Shown here: one piece after another, positions 28,126-36,276 of the stretch
How the letters are laid out: every line of letters starts with the position of its first letter
How positions within the stretch are numbered: position 1 is the first letter of the stretch
From: Bacteroidales bacterium
GTDB lineage: Bacteria > Bacteroidota > Bacteroidia > Bacteroidales > Prolixibacteraceae
Direction: 5' to 3'
Assembly: GCA_012719495.1 (NCBI GenBank)
Contig: JAAYAG010000040.1
Coordinates: 1-64,000 of the forward strand
Length of the DNA stretch: 64,000 nucleotides
Position numbers and translations under genes: made by a program
Notes under the pieces: model-generated
What the model was told of the DNA's origin: nothing
What the model saw: only the letters and a program-made list of their open reading frames with translations
Databases searched by the model: none

Positions 28126-29079
28126 ATGGTGAGAATAAACGACATATTACACAAGAACCTCGGTGTTGCATTGCTGGTTTTGTTCATGTTAGTTGGATCA
28201 GCAGCTTGGTCGCAACAGGATCCGCTGTATACACAATATATGAACAATATTATGTCGGTGAACCCTGCCTACACCGCTGTCAGAGGGGTTGCCAGTATCT
28301 CAACCGTTTATCGAAATCAGTGGATCCGACTCGATGGCGCCCCAAAATCAACGTCAATAAGCTTTAGCATGCCGGTTGATAGCCTGAACAAAATGGGGCT
28401 AGGAGTCGACTTTATGCACGATTATACCGTCCCGTTATCAACTTCAATGTTGTTTCTCAACTATTCTTACCGTGTTAATGTAGCAGGAAACACTACGCTA
28501 AGTCTGGGGTTAAAGGCAGGGGTAAGTTTTCTCGACGCCAATCTTGATGATCTTTATCGTTATCATCAGGAGGACATTTATATAATTGAGGATGGTGAAT
28601 ACCAGTCGTTGTTGTTCAATGCAGGCGTTGGTGCTTTTCTATATAATGATAATTTTTATGCCGGATTTTCTGTTCCTCGGCTATTTGAAAACCTTCACAA
28701 CAAGGATGTTACCGAGGTGAAAGCTGCAAGTCGCGAAAAACAGCATTATTTTCTTCACGGAGCTTATATGATTGACTTGTCAAATGAGGTGTCGTTTAAG
28801 CCTGGCCTTACTACTATTATGACACAAGGCGCTCCCTTGACTGCCGATTTCGATTTTTCTTTTCTTTTCCATGAGCAAATATGGATTGGGGTAATGTACA
28901 GGATTAGCGATGCCTTGGGTGGTTACATGCAATTCCAGTATAAAAATATTAAACTTGGCTTTTCATACGATTACTCGCATACGCGTTTGCGGCAATTCCA
29001 GTCCGGAACTTTTGAAGTTTTATTGCGTTATGATTTTCGCACTCGTGCTAATCAGCGTTTCCCGATACCCGTTTTTTAA
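28126..29079 (+). CDS. PorP/SprF family type IX secretion system membrane protein
   Basis: A 317-residue outer-membrane protein of the PorP/SprF family: signal peptide ending AAWSQ, then QDPLYTQYMNNIMSVNPAYTAVRG, YRNQWIRLDGAPKS and FSMP, followed by beta-barrel-like strands. Members next to a type-B CTD protein are needed to secrete or anchor that protein (SprF for SprB is the model). It starts 8 bp after the giant gene, so the two form an operon and a dedicated export pair. Confidence 0.93.
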   Translation: MVRINDILHKNLGVALLVLFMLVGSAAWSQQDPLYTQYMNNIMSVNPAYTAVRGVASISTVYRNQWIRLDGAPKSTSISFSMPVDSLNKMGLGVDFMHDYTVPLSTSMLFLNYSYRVNVAGNTTLSLGLKAGVSFLDANLDDLYRYHQEDIYIIEDGEYQSLLFNAGVGAFLYNDNFYAGFSVPRLFENLHNKDVTEVKAASREKQHYFLHGAYMIDLSNEVSFKPGLTTIMTQGAPLTADFDFSFLFHEQIWIGVMYRISDALGGYMQFQYKNIKLGFSYDYSHTRLRQFQSGTFEVLLRYDFRTRANQRFPIPVF

Positions 29080-29155
29080 CTTTTCGTAACAATCTGATGA
29101 TTGTTAATTAGTTGGTTGGTTATGTTGAGGAAAAGGAGAGCACTTTTATAGTGTT

Positions 29156-30502
29156 TTATTCTTCCTGATCTTTTAGATATCGGTACAGAGTCGATTTCCC
29201 TACATCGAGGCGGCGGGCTACTTCTCTCACATTTTTATATTTATTGATAAAGTATAGGATAATTTCCTCGTTGTATTCCTGAAGTGTTTTTTCTTGAGAA
29301 AGAATATTTTGTCTGAGACTTAGTGGATTAATGTTGATGTGAGATGCCTCAATCGTATCCCCGTCAGAAAGGACACACGATAGCTCCATCAGTGCTTTAA
29401 GCTCGCGGACATTCCCAGGGAAAGGGTATTGCATAAGTTTATCCTGAGCTTCCGGGGTTATTTTCTTATAGGGAAGATCATTATCGTCGCAAAAATCGTT
29501 AACGAAGTGTTTTGCCAGCAGCACAATGTCATTGCCACGGTCTCTGAGGGGCGGCAGCTCAATGGTTAATCCCAGGAGTCTGAAATACAGGTCCTCGCGA
29601 AAAAGTCCTTTGTTTACTTGTTCCGATAGGTTCCGGTGGGTGGCAATAATAATCCTTATATCAAACTTAATGATTTTGTTGCTGCCCAGTCTTGTCAATT
29701 CACGTTCTTGCAGTACGCGTAATAGTTTTGCCTGGGTGTTCAGGTTCATTTCTGCAATTTCATCGAGGAACAGTGTACCCCCATCGGCTTGTTCAATCCT
29801 GCCGGGTTTATTGCTGTCGGCGCCAGTGAATGCTCCTTTCTCATACCCAAATAGTTCACTTTCAATTAGTGTGTCGGGAATAGAAGAAATATTGACAGGA
29901 ACAAAAGGCATATTGCTCCTTTTTGAGTTGTAGTGTATTCCTTTGGCAACCAATTCCTTACCCGTGCCTGTTTCTCCGTAGATCGAGACATTAATATTTG
30001 TTTGGGCAGCTTTGGCCATTAGAGTGAACATGTTTTCAATAGCTTTGCTACTTCCTTTAATCAAGTTCTTGAAATTGAATTCTTTGGTTATGGCCTGTTT
30101 GAGCCGGACGTTTTCATCGATCAACTCGATTTTTTCAATGATTTTTTCAATGGCAATCAGTATTTTATCGCGGGTATCGACTCCCTTGACAATATAGTCG
30201 TATGCCCCTAGTTTCAGCAATTCGATAGCTGTATTAATGTCATTTTGTCCCGAAACGATAATTACATTGGTTTGCGGGGTTATCTCAGTAACTTTTTCGA
30301 AAATTTCACGACCGTTGTAGTCGGGTAGGGTGTAGTCGAGTGAAATGATATCGGGTTTTTCGTTCAGCCTGTTAATACATTCCCGCCCTGTTGATATGGC
30401 ATGAACGTCGAATTTCTCATTCTGGGAAAGGAACTTGTACATTACTTTCAGGAACATATTGTTGTCGTCGACGATAAATATTTTATACTTTTTTGATGCC
30501 AT
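29156..30502 (-). CDS. Sigma-54-dependent response regulator (REC-AAA-Fis, NtrC family)
   Basis: A 448-residue enhancer-binding protein. The receiver domain (1-120) has the acidic pair Asp12-Asp13, phospho-acceptor Asp56 (SLDYTLPD) and a Lys in YIVKG. The AAA domain has Walker A GETGTGKE (176-183), the sigma-54 contact loop GAFTGA (223-228), Walker B GGTLFLDEIAE (241-251) and an arginine-finger region. The C-terminus is a Fis-type HTH (NVREVARRLDVGKSTLYRYL). Every activity residue is intact. No histidine kinase is adjacent. Divergent from it lie two sigma-54-like promoters, each preceded by paired GTCCC sites. The first pair is only 76-100 bp from its own start, so it may also control itself. 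Confidence 0.95.
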   Translation of the reverse strand: MASKKYKIFIVDDNNMFLKVMYKFLSQNEKFDVHAISTGRECINRLNEKPDIISLDYTLPDYNGREIFEKVTEITPQTNVIIVSGQNDINTAIELLKLGAYDYIVKGVDTRDKILIAIEKIIEKIELIDENVRLKQAITKEFNFKNLIKGSSKAIENMFTLMAKAAQTNINVSIYGETGTGKELVAKGIHYNSKRSNMPFVPVNISSIPDTLIESELFGYEKGAFTGADSNKPGRIEQADGGTLFLDEIAEMNLNTQAKLLRVLQERELTRLGSNKIIKFDIRIIIATHRNLSEQVNKGLFREDLYFRLLGLTIELPPLRDRGNDIVLLAKHFVNDFCDDNDLPYKKITPEAQDKLMQYPFPGNVRELKALMELSCVLSDGDTIEASHININPLSLRQNILSQEKTLQEYNEEIILYFINKYKNVREVARRLDVGKSTLYRYLKDQEE

Positions 30503-30577
30503 ATGTAAAGCTTGTTTGTAGAAGGGTTGAAATTGAGTAGCAATTTACAGAGTTTTTTGAATGAATTATTCATTTTC

Positions 30578-30602
30578 GTCCCGTTTTTGTTAAAAGTGTC
30601 CC
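30578..30602. promoter_or_regulatory. Paired GTCCC sites, module A (candidate enhancer)
   Basis: GTCCC at 30578-30582 and 30598-30602, 20 bp apart (two helical turns). The second site is 69 bp before TGGCAC of sigma-54 promoter A. Module B repeats both distances exactly. These are likely binding sites of the adjacent NtrC-type regulator. Confidence 0.65.
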
Positions 30603-30666
30603 ATTTTGAAACAAACATTGTTTTGGCATTATTGTTAATTGGCATTAAATCAATATTTTGCAATTT

Positions 30667-30681
30667 TGGCACACTGATTGA
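30667..30681 (+). promoter_or_regulatory. Sigma-54 (-24/-12) promoter A
   Basis: TGGCAC-N5-TTG with the GG (30668) and the G of TTG (30680) 12 bp apart, the canonical -24/-12 spacing. The last base is A instead of the usual C. Predicted start near 30693. Confidence 0.7.
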
Positions 30682-30692
30682 TATATAATATA

Positions 30693-30911
30693 TCAAAAGA
30701 TAAAACTTCGATGTTCAAGATTATAGTTTGTTAGTTTTTGAGGATTTTTTATATGGTTTTTTTCATAGGGGAAAGGTTTAAGTTTTTTGAGCGATTTTTA
30801 GTTTACAGATGAGGTAGTAAGGTTAATTAGTTGATGAGAGATTAGTGGAGAGAGAATGATTAATTTTACTAGTGGGGGGTAAAGTGCAGCTGAAGGGCTG
30901 CACTTTTTTTT
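30693..30911 (+). ncRNA. Candidate sigma-54-driven small RNA A (about 219 nt)
   Basis: A stretch with no credible ORF, bounded by a -24/-12 promoter at 30667 and a strong intrinsic terminator at 30881-30911. It lies divergent to the sigma-54 response regulator. The sequence is U/G-rich. The longest ATG frame is about 19 codons (from 30752) and shows no ribosome site. The layout resembles Qrr-type sRNA genes beside luxO, but no sequence relation is claimed. Boundaries are predictions. Confidence 0.6.
30881..30911 (+). terminator. Intrinsic terminator of module A
   Basis: Stem AAAGTGCAGC with GCTGCACTTT, loop TGAAGG, followed by eight Ts. A textbook rho-independent terminator with no ORF before it. 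Confidence 0.9.
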
Positions 30912-30940
30912 GGTTCTACCTAAAATATTATTGTTAATTA

Positions 30941-30965
30941 GTCCCAATCATTTTTAATTTGTCCC
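30941..30965. promoter_or_regulatory. Paired GTCCC sites, module B (candidate enhancer)
   Basis: GTCCC at 30941-30945 and 30961-30965, again 20 bp apart, with the second 69 bp before TGGCAC of promoter B. The second site extends into an inverted repeat (TCCCA-gaa-TGGGA). Confidence 0.65.
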
Positions 30966-31029
30966 AGAATGGGATTTTTTCGGGCATTGACTCTAGTTTA
31001 ATTTGCTGATTATAAACAACTAAGTAGTT

Positions 31030-31044
31030 TGGCACTCATCTTGT
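31030..31044 (+). promoter_or_regulatory. Sigma-54 (-24/-12) promoter B
   Basis: TGGCAC-N5-TTGT, with the same 12-bp GG-to-G spacing as promoter A. Predicted start near 31056. Confidence 0.7.
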
Positions 31045-31055
31045 ATATTTACTAT

Positions 31056-31314
31056 TACCGTTACAGAAGCAATTCTTTAATCAGGCGTTCATAGTTTAGT
31101 TCGGTTAGATAATCCATAACCATAAAACGGGGGTACTCAATTTTATCTTAAGTGCAATTTGGTTCATAATTAGGTTAGTTAGGTTTTGTTGATTGGTTGA
31201 AGTAAGCGTTTTTCATGGTTAAAAGTAGGGGAGAAGGGAGAATGTATTCCCGTGAAATTTAAAGAGTGGTTATGGGTTGAAAAGGTGCAGCGCTGCTGTA
31301 CCTTTTCTTTATTT
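31056..31314 (+). ncRNA. Candidate sigma-54-driven small RNA B (about 259 nt)
   Basis: The second module: sigma-54-like promoter, no convincing ORF, then a terminator hairpin at 31279-31316. Like RNA A it ends with a G-rich segment and a hairpin whose 5' arm contains GTGCAGC. It may be a diverged tandem duplicate of RNA A. Transcription might also continue into the small cysteine-rich gene at 31395. Boundaries are predictions. Confidence 0.58.
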
Positions 31315-31316
31315 TT
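31279..31316 (+). terminator. Intrinsic terminator of module B
   Basis: GAAAAGGT pairs with ACCTTTTC, with a further inner stem (GCAG/CTGT), followed by TTTATTTTT. The 5' arm GGTGCAGC resembles AGTGCAGC of terminator A. Confidence 0.8.
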
Positions 31317-31394
31317 CAAGTAGCTTACTATTAATTGATGGCTAATAAAAGCATATAAGCGATAGTTTTTTGATATTAAAAGCAAATTCAGATG

Positions 31395-31619
31395 ATGAAG
31401 TTTAAGCCTAAATGTTATAATAAATGCAGCGAATGTTTTTTCTACTATATAGATGGTTGCATAGCGTTGCCCGGCGAAGATTGTTTTGTTGCAATAACAG
31501 ACAATCATGCGCAGCTCATCGTTAAAAACCAGAATCGTTTTGATATCTCGGGGAAAGTTATTACAGAATTAAAAGATAAATTTCCTTCGGTTAAGCAGCA
31601 GCAATGTCAAATTCTTTAA
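31395..31619 (+). CDS. Small cysteine-rich hypothetical protein
   Basis: A 74-residue frame starting at the second of two adjacent ATGs (31392 and 31395). The N-terminal half carries five cysteines in CYNKCSEC then DGCIALPGEDC, a spacing that could bind a metal or an Fe-S cluster. The C-terminal half is charged and helical (ISGKVITELKDKF). I do not recognise a family. It follows sRNA module B on the same strand, and its stop overlaps the stop of the convergent T9SS protein gene. It could be a real gene or a chance frame. Confidence 0.5.
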   Translation: MKFKPKCYNKCSECFFYYIDGCIALPGEDCFVAITDNHAQLIVKNQNRFDISGKVITELKDKFPSVKQQQCQIL

Positions 31620-32926
31620 TCTTTATTACGAAATAAATGAACAAATCCGTCTACTTTAATTTTCTTACCATCCCGTCCAACAGCCTTCACAACATAGAAA
31701 TATACCCCGGGAGAAGCCATACGCCTCCCGTTAACACGTCCGTCCCATACCGAGTGCTTGTACGTATAATCACGGCCGCGTATGTTGCTATAGTCCCAAG
31801 AGTGTACAAGCCCGCCCCAGCGGTTGTATATTCTTATGTTCATACTCTGAAGAGACTGTGATTGAACGACAAAAACATCGTTGACCCCATCACCGTTGGG
31901 GGTGAACACATTCGGAACTTTTATCAGTGAAGTGTCTACCACAATCGCACTTGGAATATGTAAGGTATCATAACAGTTGCCTGTTGTTGGGTTCACTTTT
32001 ACAGTGAGTAACTTAACTAAGTATTCGCCCGAACGTTCATACTCATGAATTGGTAAATAATCGAACAAGATGAAGTCGATACTGTCTACTACCCCCTTGT
32101 TTTGTGCAATTTCTTTATCAATCTGTGCTTTACTCTTATAGAAATACCAAATTGTAGAATCAGCATTGATCGATTTGTTTTCGAATTCAACTTTCAACAC
32201 TGCTTCACCCTTTGTTGGGCTGGCAGAAAATTCTGATTTTGGAATTTTTGAATAATACTCAACCGTTTCACTGGTTTCACATTCAAGTTGGTCGGTAATG
32301 GTAAGGCGAAGTTTGAGCGGATCTGATTCTTCGCGAGCCACCGGGTCGAAATAAGGTTCTAGACTGGTTGAAGCTAAATCGCCACCTTCCCACTTAAATA
32401 TAAACGAATTATTATTTCTAAAGTTAACCATTTGGTTTGTTTGCGGGTTGTAATATCGTAACGGAGCAGCTTCGAAATCAGCTAACACCTGAAACCCTTC
32501 GCAAGTAGATGTTGAGTCGGGAATTTCTGCTTTTGTCACTTCTAACCAGTTGTTTATCACGTGAGCTTGATATGATGTGCTTGTTCCTCCTGAACTGATA
32601 TTTACCCTGTAATAGCCATCTTCGAGCCTCGAAATTGTCTGGCTAACTGAATCTTCATCTTCGATAAACGGGGAAAAAGCTAAAAACGAAGATGAAAGGG
32701 TGTCAAATTTTTCCCAGGAAAAAGTGGCACTTACCCCCATAGGAGTCCTGGCTGTGAGTGAACCCAATGGCTTGTCTTTTTTTGTGCAGAAAAAGTATGC
32801 TGAATCGCTTCCTACTTTCAAAAAGTAATCGCTTGATGGCGATGTTATTTGCGCATTGCCCAATTGAGCCGAACCAATAAAGAGAATAGTCAGCAGCAAA
32901 AATACAGGGTTGAAAAAACGGATCAT
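31616..32926 (-). CDS. Secreted protein with PKD-like region and T9SS type-B C-terminal domain
   Basis: About 436 residues. The start at 32926 is preferred over an ATG 12 codons upstream because it begins directly with a signal peptide (MIRFFNPVFLLLTILFIG, cut after GNAQ). The middle part has a PKD-like stretch (FSASPTKGEAVLKVEFENKS, STIWYFYKS). The C-terminus is a gliding-motility-type sorting domain (VPNVFTPNGDGVNDVFVV, IRIYNRWGGLVHSW, SPGVYFYVVKAVG). It should therefore be exported by the type IX system like the giant protein. Function beyond surface localisation is unknown. Confidence 0.88.
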   Translation of the reverse strand: MIRFFNPVFLLLTILFIGSAQLGNAQITSPSSDYFLKVGSDSAYFFCTKKDKPLGSLTARTPMGVSATFSWEKFDTLSSSFLAFSPFIEDEDSVSQTISRLEDGYYRVNISSGGTSTSYQAHVINNWLEVTKAEIPDSTSTCEGFQVLADFEAAPLRYYNPQTNQMVNFRNNNSFIFKWEGGDLASTSLEPYFDPVAREESDPLKLRLTITDQLECETSETVEYYSKIPKSEFSASPTKGEAVLKVEFENKSINADSTIWYFYKSKAQIDKEIAQNKGVVDSIDFILFDYLPIHEYERSGEYLVKLLTVKVNPTTGNCYDTLHIPSAIVVDTSLIKVPNVFTPNGDGVNDVFVVQSQSLQSMNIRIYNRWGGLVHSWDYSNIRGRDYTYKHSVWDGRVNGRRMASPGVYFYVVKAVGRDGKKIKVDGFVHLFRNKD

Positions 32927-33120
32927 TTTTGTGTATTTACATTCGGTTTCAAAATAACTCATTTCAAGCGTAAAAATTGTATGAAATACCGGCTTGTTTT
33001 TTTGCCGAAGTACAAAATTAAAATTTTAACTGAATAAGTAAGCTTATCTTTTCACTTCTGTTATTTTTGGAGATCGGTAATTTTAATAGATAGTTCCTCA
33101 AAAACATAGACGGAATAATA

Positions 33121-35457
33121 ATGGAATATGCTTATTTACAGGGGTTAAACAAAGCTCAGCGCGATGCGGTTGAGAATGTTGCCGGGCCTAGTTTGGTTAT
33201 TGCAGGAGCTGGTTCAGGGAAAACGCGTGTGCTTACCATGCGAATTGCCCACTTGCTCAGGTTAGGAAATGCTCCTTCATCGGTTTTGGCTCTCACGTTC
33301 ACCAATAAAGCGGCCAGGGAAATGAAAGAACGTATCTCGGCTATAGTGGGGAACGATATTGCCCGCTATTTGTGGATGGGAACGTTCCATTCAATCTTCT
33401 CACGAATATTACGCACCGAATCTGATGCAATTGGTTATCCGTCGACGTTTACTATTTATGATACTTCCGACTCTAAGAGTTTAATTCGCAGCATTATAAA
33501 AGAAATGCAGCTCGATCCGAAAACGTACAAACCAGGAACCGTGCTTAACCGGATTTCATCGGCTAAAAATAATCTGGTAACCGCTCAGGCTTATGCGGCC
33601 AACAAAGAAGTGCGCGAATACGACCGTTCGATACAAATGCCACTGATTGCCGATATTTATAAAGAATATGCAAAACGATGCAAAACATCGGGGGCAATGG
33701 ATTTTGATGATTTGTTGCTGAATATGAATCTATTGCTTCATCGAAACCCTGAGGTATTGCAACGATACCAGGAAAGATTCAGATATATTTTAGTTGATGA
33801 ATATCAGGATACAAACTATTCGCAATACCTTATCGTAAAGAAACTTGCAGAAAAACATAAAAATATCTGTGTTGTTGGTGATGATGCACAAAGTATCTAT
33901 TCATTTCGTGGCGCAAGGATTGAGAATATTTTAAATTTCAGGAACGATTATCCTGGTTTTCAAACCTTCAAACTGGAACAGAATTACCGGTCGACACAAA
34001 CCATTGTGAATGCGGCAAACAGTGTTATTAAAAAGAATAAAAGGCAGTTACACAAAGAAGTATTCTCGGAGAATGAACCGGGTGCTCAAATACAAATTAT
34101 TCAGGCTATTACCGACAACGAAGAAGGAATTCTTGTTGCCACAGAACTCAACCAGCATAGGCTTCGTGAGCACGATCAGTTTTCCGATTATGCGATTCTT
34201 TATCGAACAAACTCTCAGTCGCGAATATTCGAGGAGCAATTGCGGAGGCTGAATATTCCTTTCAAAATATATGGTGGGCAATCGTTTTATGAGCGAAAGG
34301 AAATTAAAGATTTACTGGCCTACTTGAGGGTTGTCGTCAATTGTAACGATAGTGAAGCTGTTAAACGGATAATTAATTTTCCGGCCAGGGGCATTGGGCA
34401 AACTACAATTGACAAGATTGAAATGGCGGCTTCCACAAACGATGTTACTTTTTGGGAAATAATCACTAAGACTGATAGTTACACTGTCGGTCTCAATAAA
34501 GGAACGTTGACTAAAGTTGAGAAGTTCATTACGTTGATTCAGTCTTTTAAAGAGCAACTTGTCACATCATCGGCATACGAGATTGCCTTGGTTGTAGCCC
34601 GGCAAAGTGGAATTGTTGATGAATATTATCAGGATAAATCGCCCGAAAGCCTTAGTAAATTTCAAAATGTTCAGGAATTGTTGAATGCTATTCAGGACTT
34701 TTCGATCAACGCATTGGAAGAAGGCCGACCCAACAAACTCGAAAACTATCTCGAAGAGATTGCTCTGGTCACCGACCAAGATGAGGACAAAGAAGAAGAC
34801 AAGAATAGGGTGACATTGATGACTGTTCATTCGGCCAAGGGCTTAGAGTTTAAAAATGTATTTGTTGTTGGGCTCGAGGAAAAGCTTTTCCCGTCGAGTT
34901 ACAGCGGCACATATACCCCAGAAAGTCTTGAAGAAGAGCGTCGTTTATTTTATGTCGCCCTTACAAGGGCCATGAAAAATGCATGGCTTTCGTTTGCCCG
35001 TCAACGCTACAGTTGGGGGCAACTTAATTTTTGTGAGCCAAGCCGGTTTATCGAAGAGATCGACGAACGTTTTATTTCTCAGAATCTTCCAACTCATCAA
35101 TCATCTTCATTTTTTGGTCGGAACGAATTTCTTTTTAATAAACAGGAGGATAGTCGCCCGGTAGTAAACGAAAAGCAAGATATATATCCTCAAAGAAGGC
35201 CTTCAACAGGGCAAGTTCTGCCGCCATTAAGCAAACGCACAGCTTCGTTGAAGAATGCCATGTCGAGGCCTGTTTTCGAAGCCGATGATCCTGAAGTAAT
35301 TGTTGTTGGAAAATTGGTTGAACATCAAAGATTTGGTGTTGGTCGAGTGTTAGAGTTGGAAGGCGAGGGCGCCAACCGAAAGGCAACAGTTATTTTTGAA
35401 AATGCCGGGCGAAAGCAGCTTTTACTGAAATTTGCCCGGTTACGATTGGTTGAATAA
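33121..35457 (+). CDS. pcrA: ATP-dependent DNA helicase, UvrD/PcrA family
   Basis: A 778-residue SF1A 3'-5' helicase for repair and replication-fork clearance. Motifs in order: Q-motif GLNKAQRDAV, Walker A AGAGSGKT (about 31-38), motif Ia TFTNKAAREM, Walker B LVDEYQDTN, motif III GDDAQSIYSFRGA, motif IV EQNYRST, motif V TVHSAKGLEF and motif VI VALTRA. The C-terminus ends with the PcrA-type Tudor-like tail (VEHQRFGVGRVLELEG). Length and tail favour PcrA/UvrD over Rep. Confidence 0.95.
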   Translation: MEYAYLQGLNKAQRDAVENVAGPSLVIAGAGSGKTRVLTMRIAHLLRLGNAPSSVLALTFTNKAAREMKERISAIVGNDIARYLWMGTFHSIFSRILRTESDAIGYPSTFTIYDTSDSKSLIRSIIKEMQLDPKTYKPGTVLNRISSAKNNLVTAQAYAANKEVREYDRSIQMPLIADIYKEYAKRCKTSGAMDFDDLLLNMNLLLHRNPEVLQRYQERFRYILVDEYQDTNYSQYLIVKKLAEKHKNICVVGDDAQSIYSFRGARIENILNFRNDYPGFQTFKLEQNYRSTQTIVNAANSVIKKNKRQLHKEVFSENEPGAQIQIIQAITDNEEGILVATELNQHRLREHDQFSDYAILYRTNSQSRIFEEQLRRLNIPFKIYGGQSFYERKEIKDLLAYLRVVVNCNDSEAVKRIINFPARGIGQTTIDKIEMAASTNDVTFWEIITKTDSYTVGLNKGTLTKVEKFITLIQSFKEQLVTSSAYEIALVVARQSGIVDEYYQDKSPESLSKFQNVQELLNAIQDFSINALEEGRPNKLENYLEEIALVTDQDEDKEEDKNRVTLMTVHSAKGLEFKNVFVVGLEEKLFPSSYSGTYTPESLEEERRLFYVALTRAMKNAWLSFARQRYSWGQLNFCEPSRFIEEIDERFISQNLPTHQSSSFFGRNEFLFNKQEDSRPVVNEKQDIYPQRRPSTGQVLPPLSKRTASLKNAMSRPVFEADDPEVIVVGKLVEHQRFGVGRVLELEGEGANRKATVIFENAGRKQLLLKFARLRLVE

Positions 35458-35605
35458 TGTATCGTGCGTGTTTTAATTACCTGGTGATGAAAACTTGATG
35501 CGAATTATTAATCTACCAAATTGTTTGCTAAATTTGCACAGCATTGTGGCTGATTGAAATACAGCATATTGCTAATAATCCGATATTTACTACACAACTA
35601 TAAAA

Positions 35606-36244
35606 ATGGAATACAATACAAGTTTGAAAAAATTGATACTTCCCGAGTACGGTCGCAATATTCAAAATATGGTCGATTTTATTATGGCTATTGAAGATCG
35701 TCAACAGCGTAATTTGGCAGCACAAAGCATTGTCGACGTTATGGGAAATCTGTATCCTTATTTACGCGATATCCCCGATTTTAAGCATAAACTCTGGGAT
35801 CATCTGGCTATAATGTCTGATTTTCAGCTTGATATTGATTATCCTTACGATCTGCCCACGCGTGAAGCATTGGCAGAAAGACCCAACACGATTCCGTATA
35901 ACAATGGCGAAATCAAGTATAAGCATTATGGGCGCATCGTTGAAATGATGATAAAAAGGGCAGCTGAGTATGAGGAAGGTATGGAAAAAGATTCACTTAT
36001 ACAGATGATTGCCGACCATATGAAAAAATGCTACCTCACTTGGAATAAAGAAACAGTTGATGATGAAAAAGTTATGGCCGATTTTCATGAGTTAGCCAAA
36101 GGGAGAATTGATGTTCCTGAAGATTTTCAGTTGTCTGAGACTAAGGATCTTATGTTTTCAGCAAAAAAGGACAACAGCAAAAAGAAACAATTTAACAACG
36201 GCAAGAAAAACCAGAACTATAAAAAAGATATGCGGAAGAACTAG
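35606..36244 (+). CDS. DUF4290 family protein
   Basis: A 212-residue Bacteroidota-specific protein of unknown function: MEYNTSLKKLILPEYGRNIQNMV, IEDRQQRNLAAQSIVDVM and LWDHLAIMSDFQLDIDYPY are family hallmarks. The C-terminus is a lysine/asparagine-rich disordered tail. It lies 32 bp upstream of murA in the same direction, a linkage that suggests a role tied to the cell envelope or simple co-expression. Confidence 0.9.
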   Translation: MEYNTSLKKLILPEYGRNIQNMVDFIMAIEDRQQRNLAAQSIVDVMGNLYPYLRDIPDFKHKLWDHLAIMSDFQLDIDYPYDLPTREALAERPNTIPYNNGEIKYKHYGRIVEMMIKRAAEYEEGMEKDSLIQMIADHMKKCYLTWNKETVDDEKVMADFHELAKGRIDVPEDFQLSETKDLMFSAKKDNSKKKQFNNGKKNQNYKKDMRKN

Positions 36245-36276
36245 TTTCTTATTATCAACCAGATAAACCTATTCCT

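Noticed and set aside
30624-30638. Third sigma-54-like site (TGGCAT-N5-TTAA)
   Set aside because: TGGCAT and TTA deviate at key positions, and the spot lies within the spacer of module A without its own GTCCC pair.
30752-30811. Short peptide frames within the candidate sRNAs
   Set aside because: The frames are 15-19 codons with no ribosome site and no family signal. I keep the RNA interpretation but cannot exclude a dual-function RNA.
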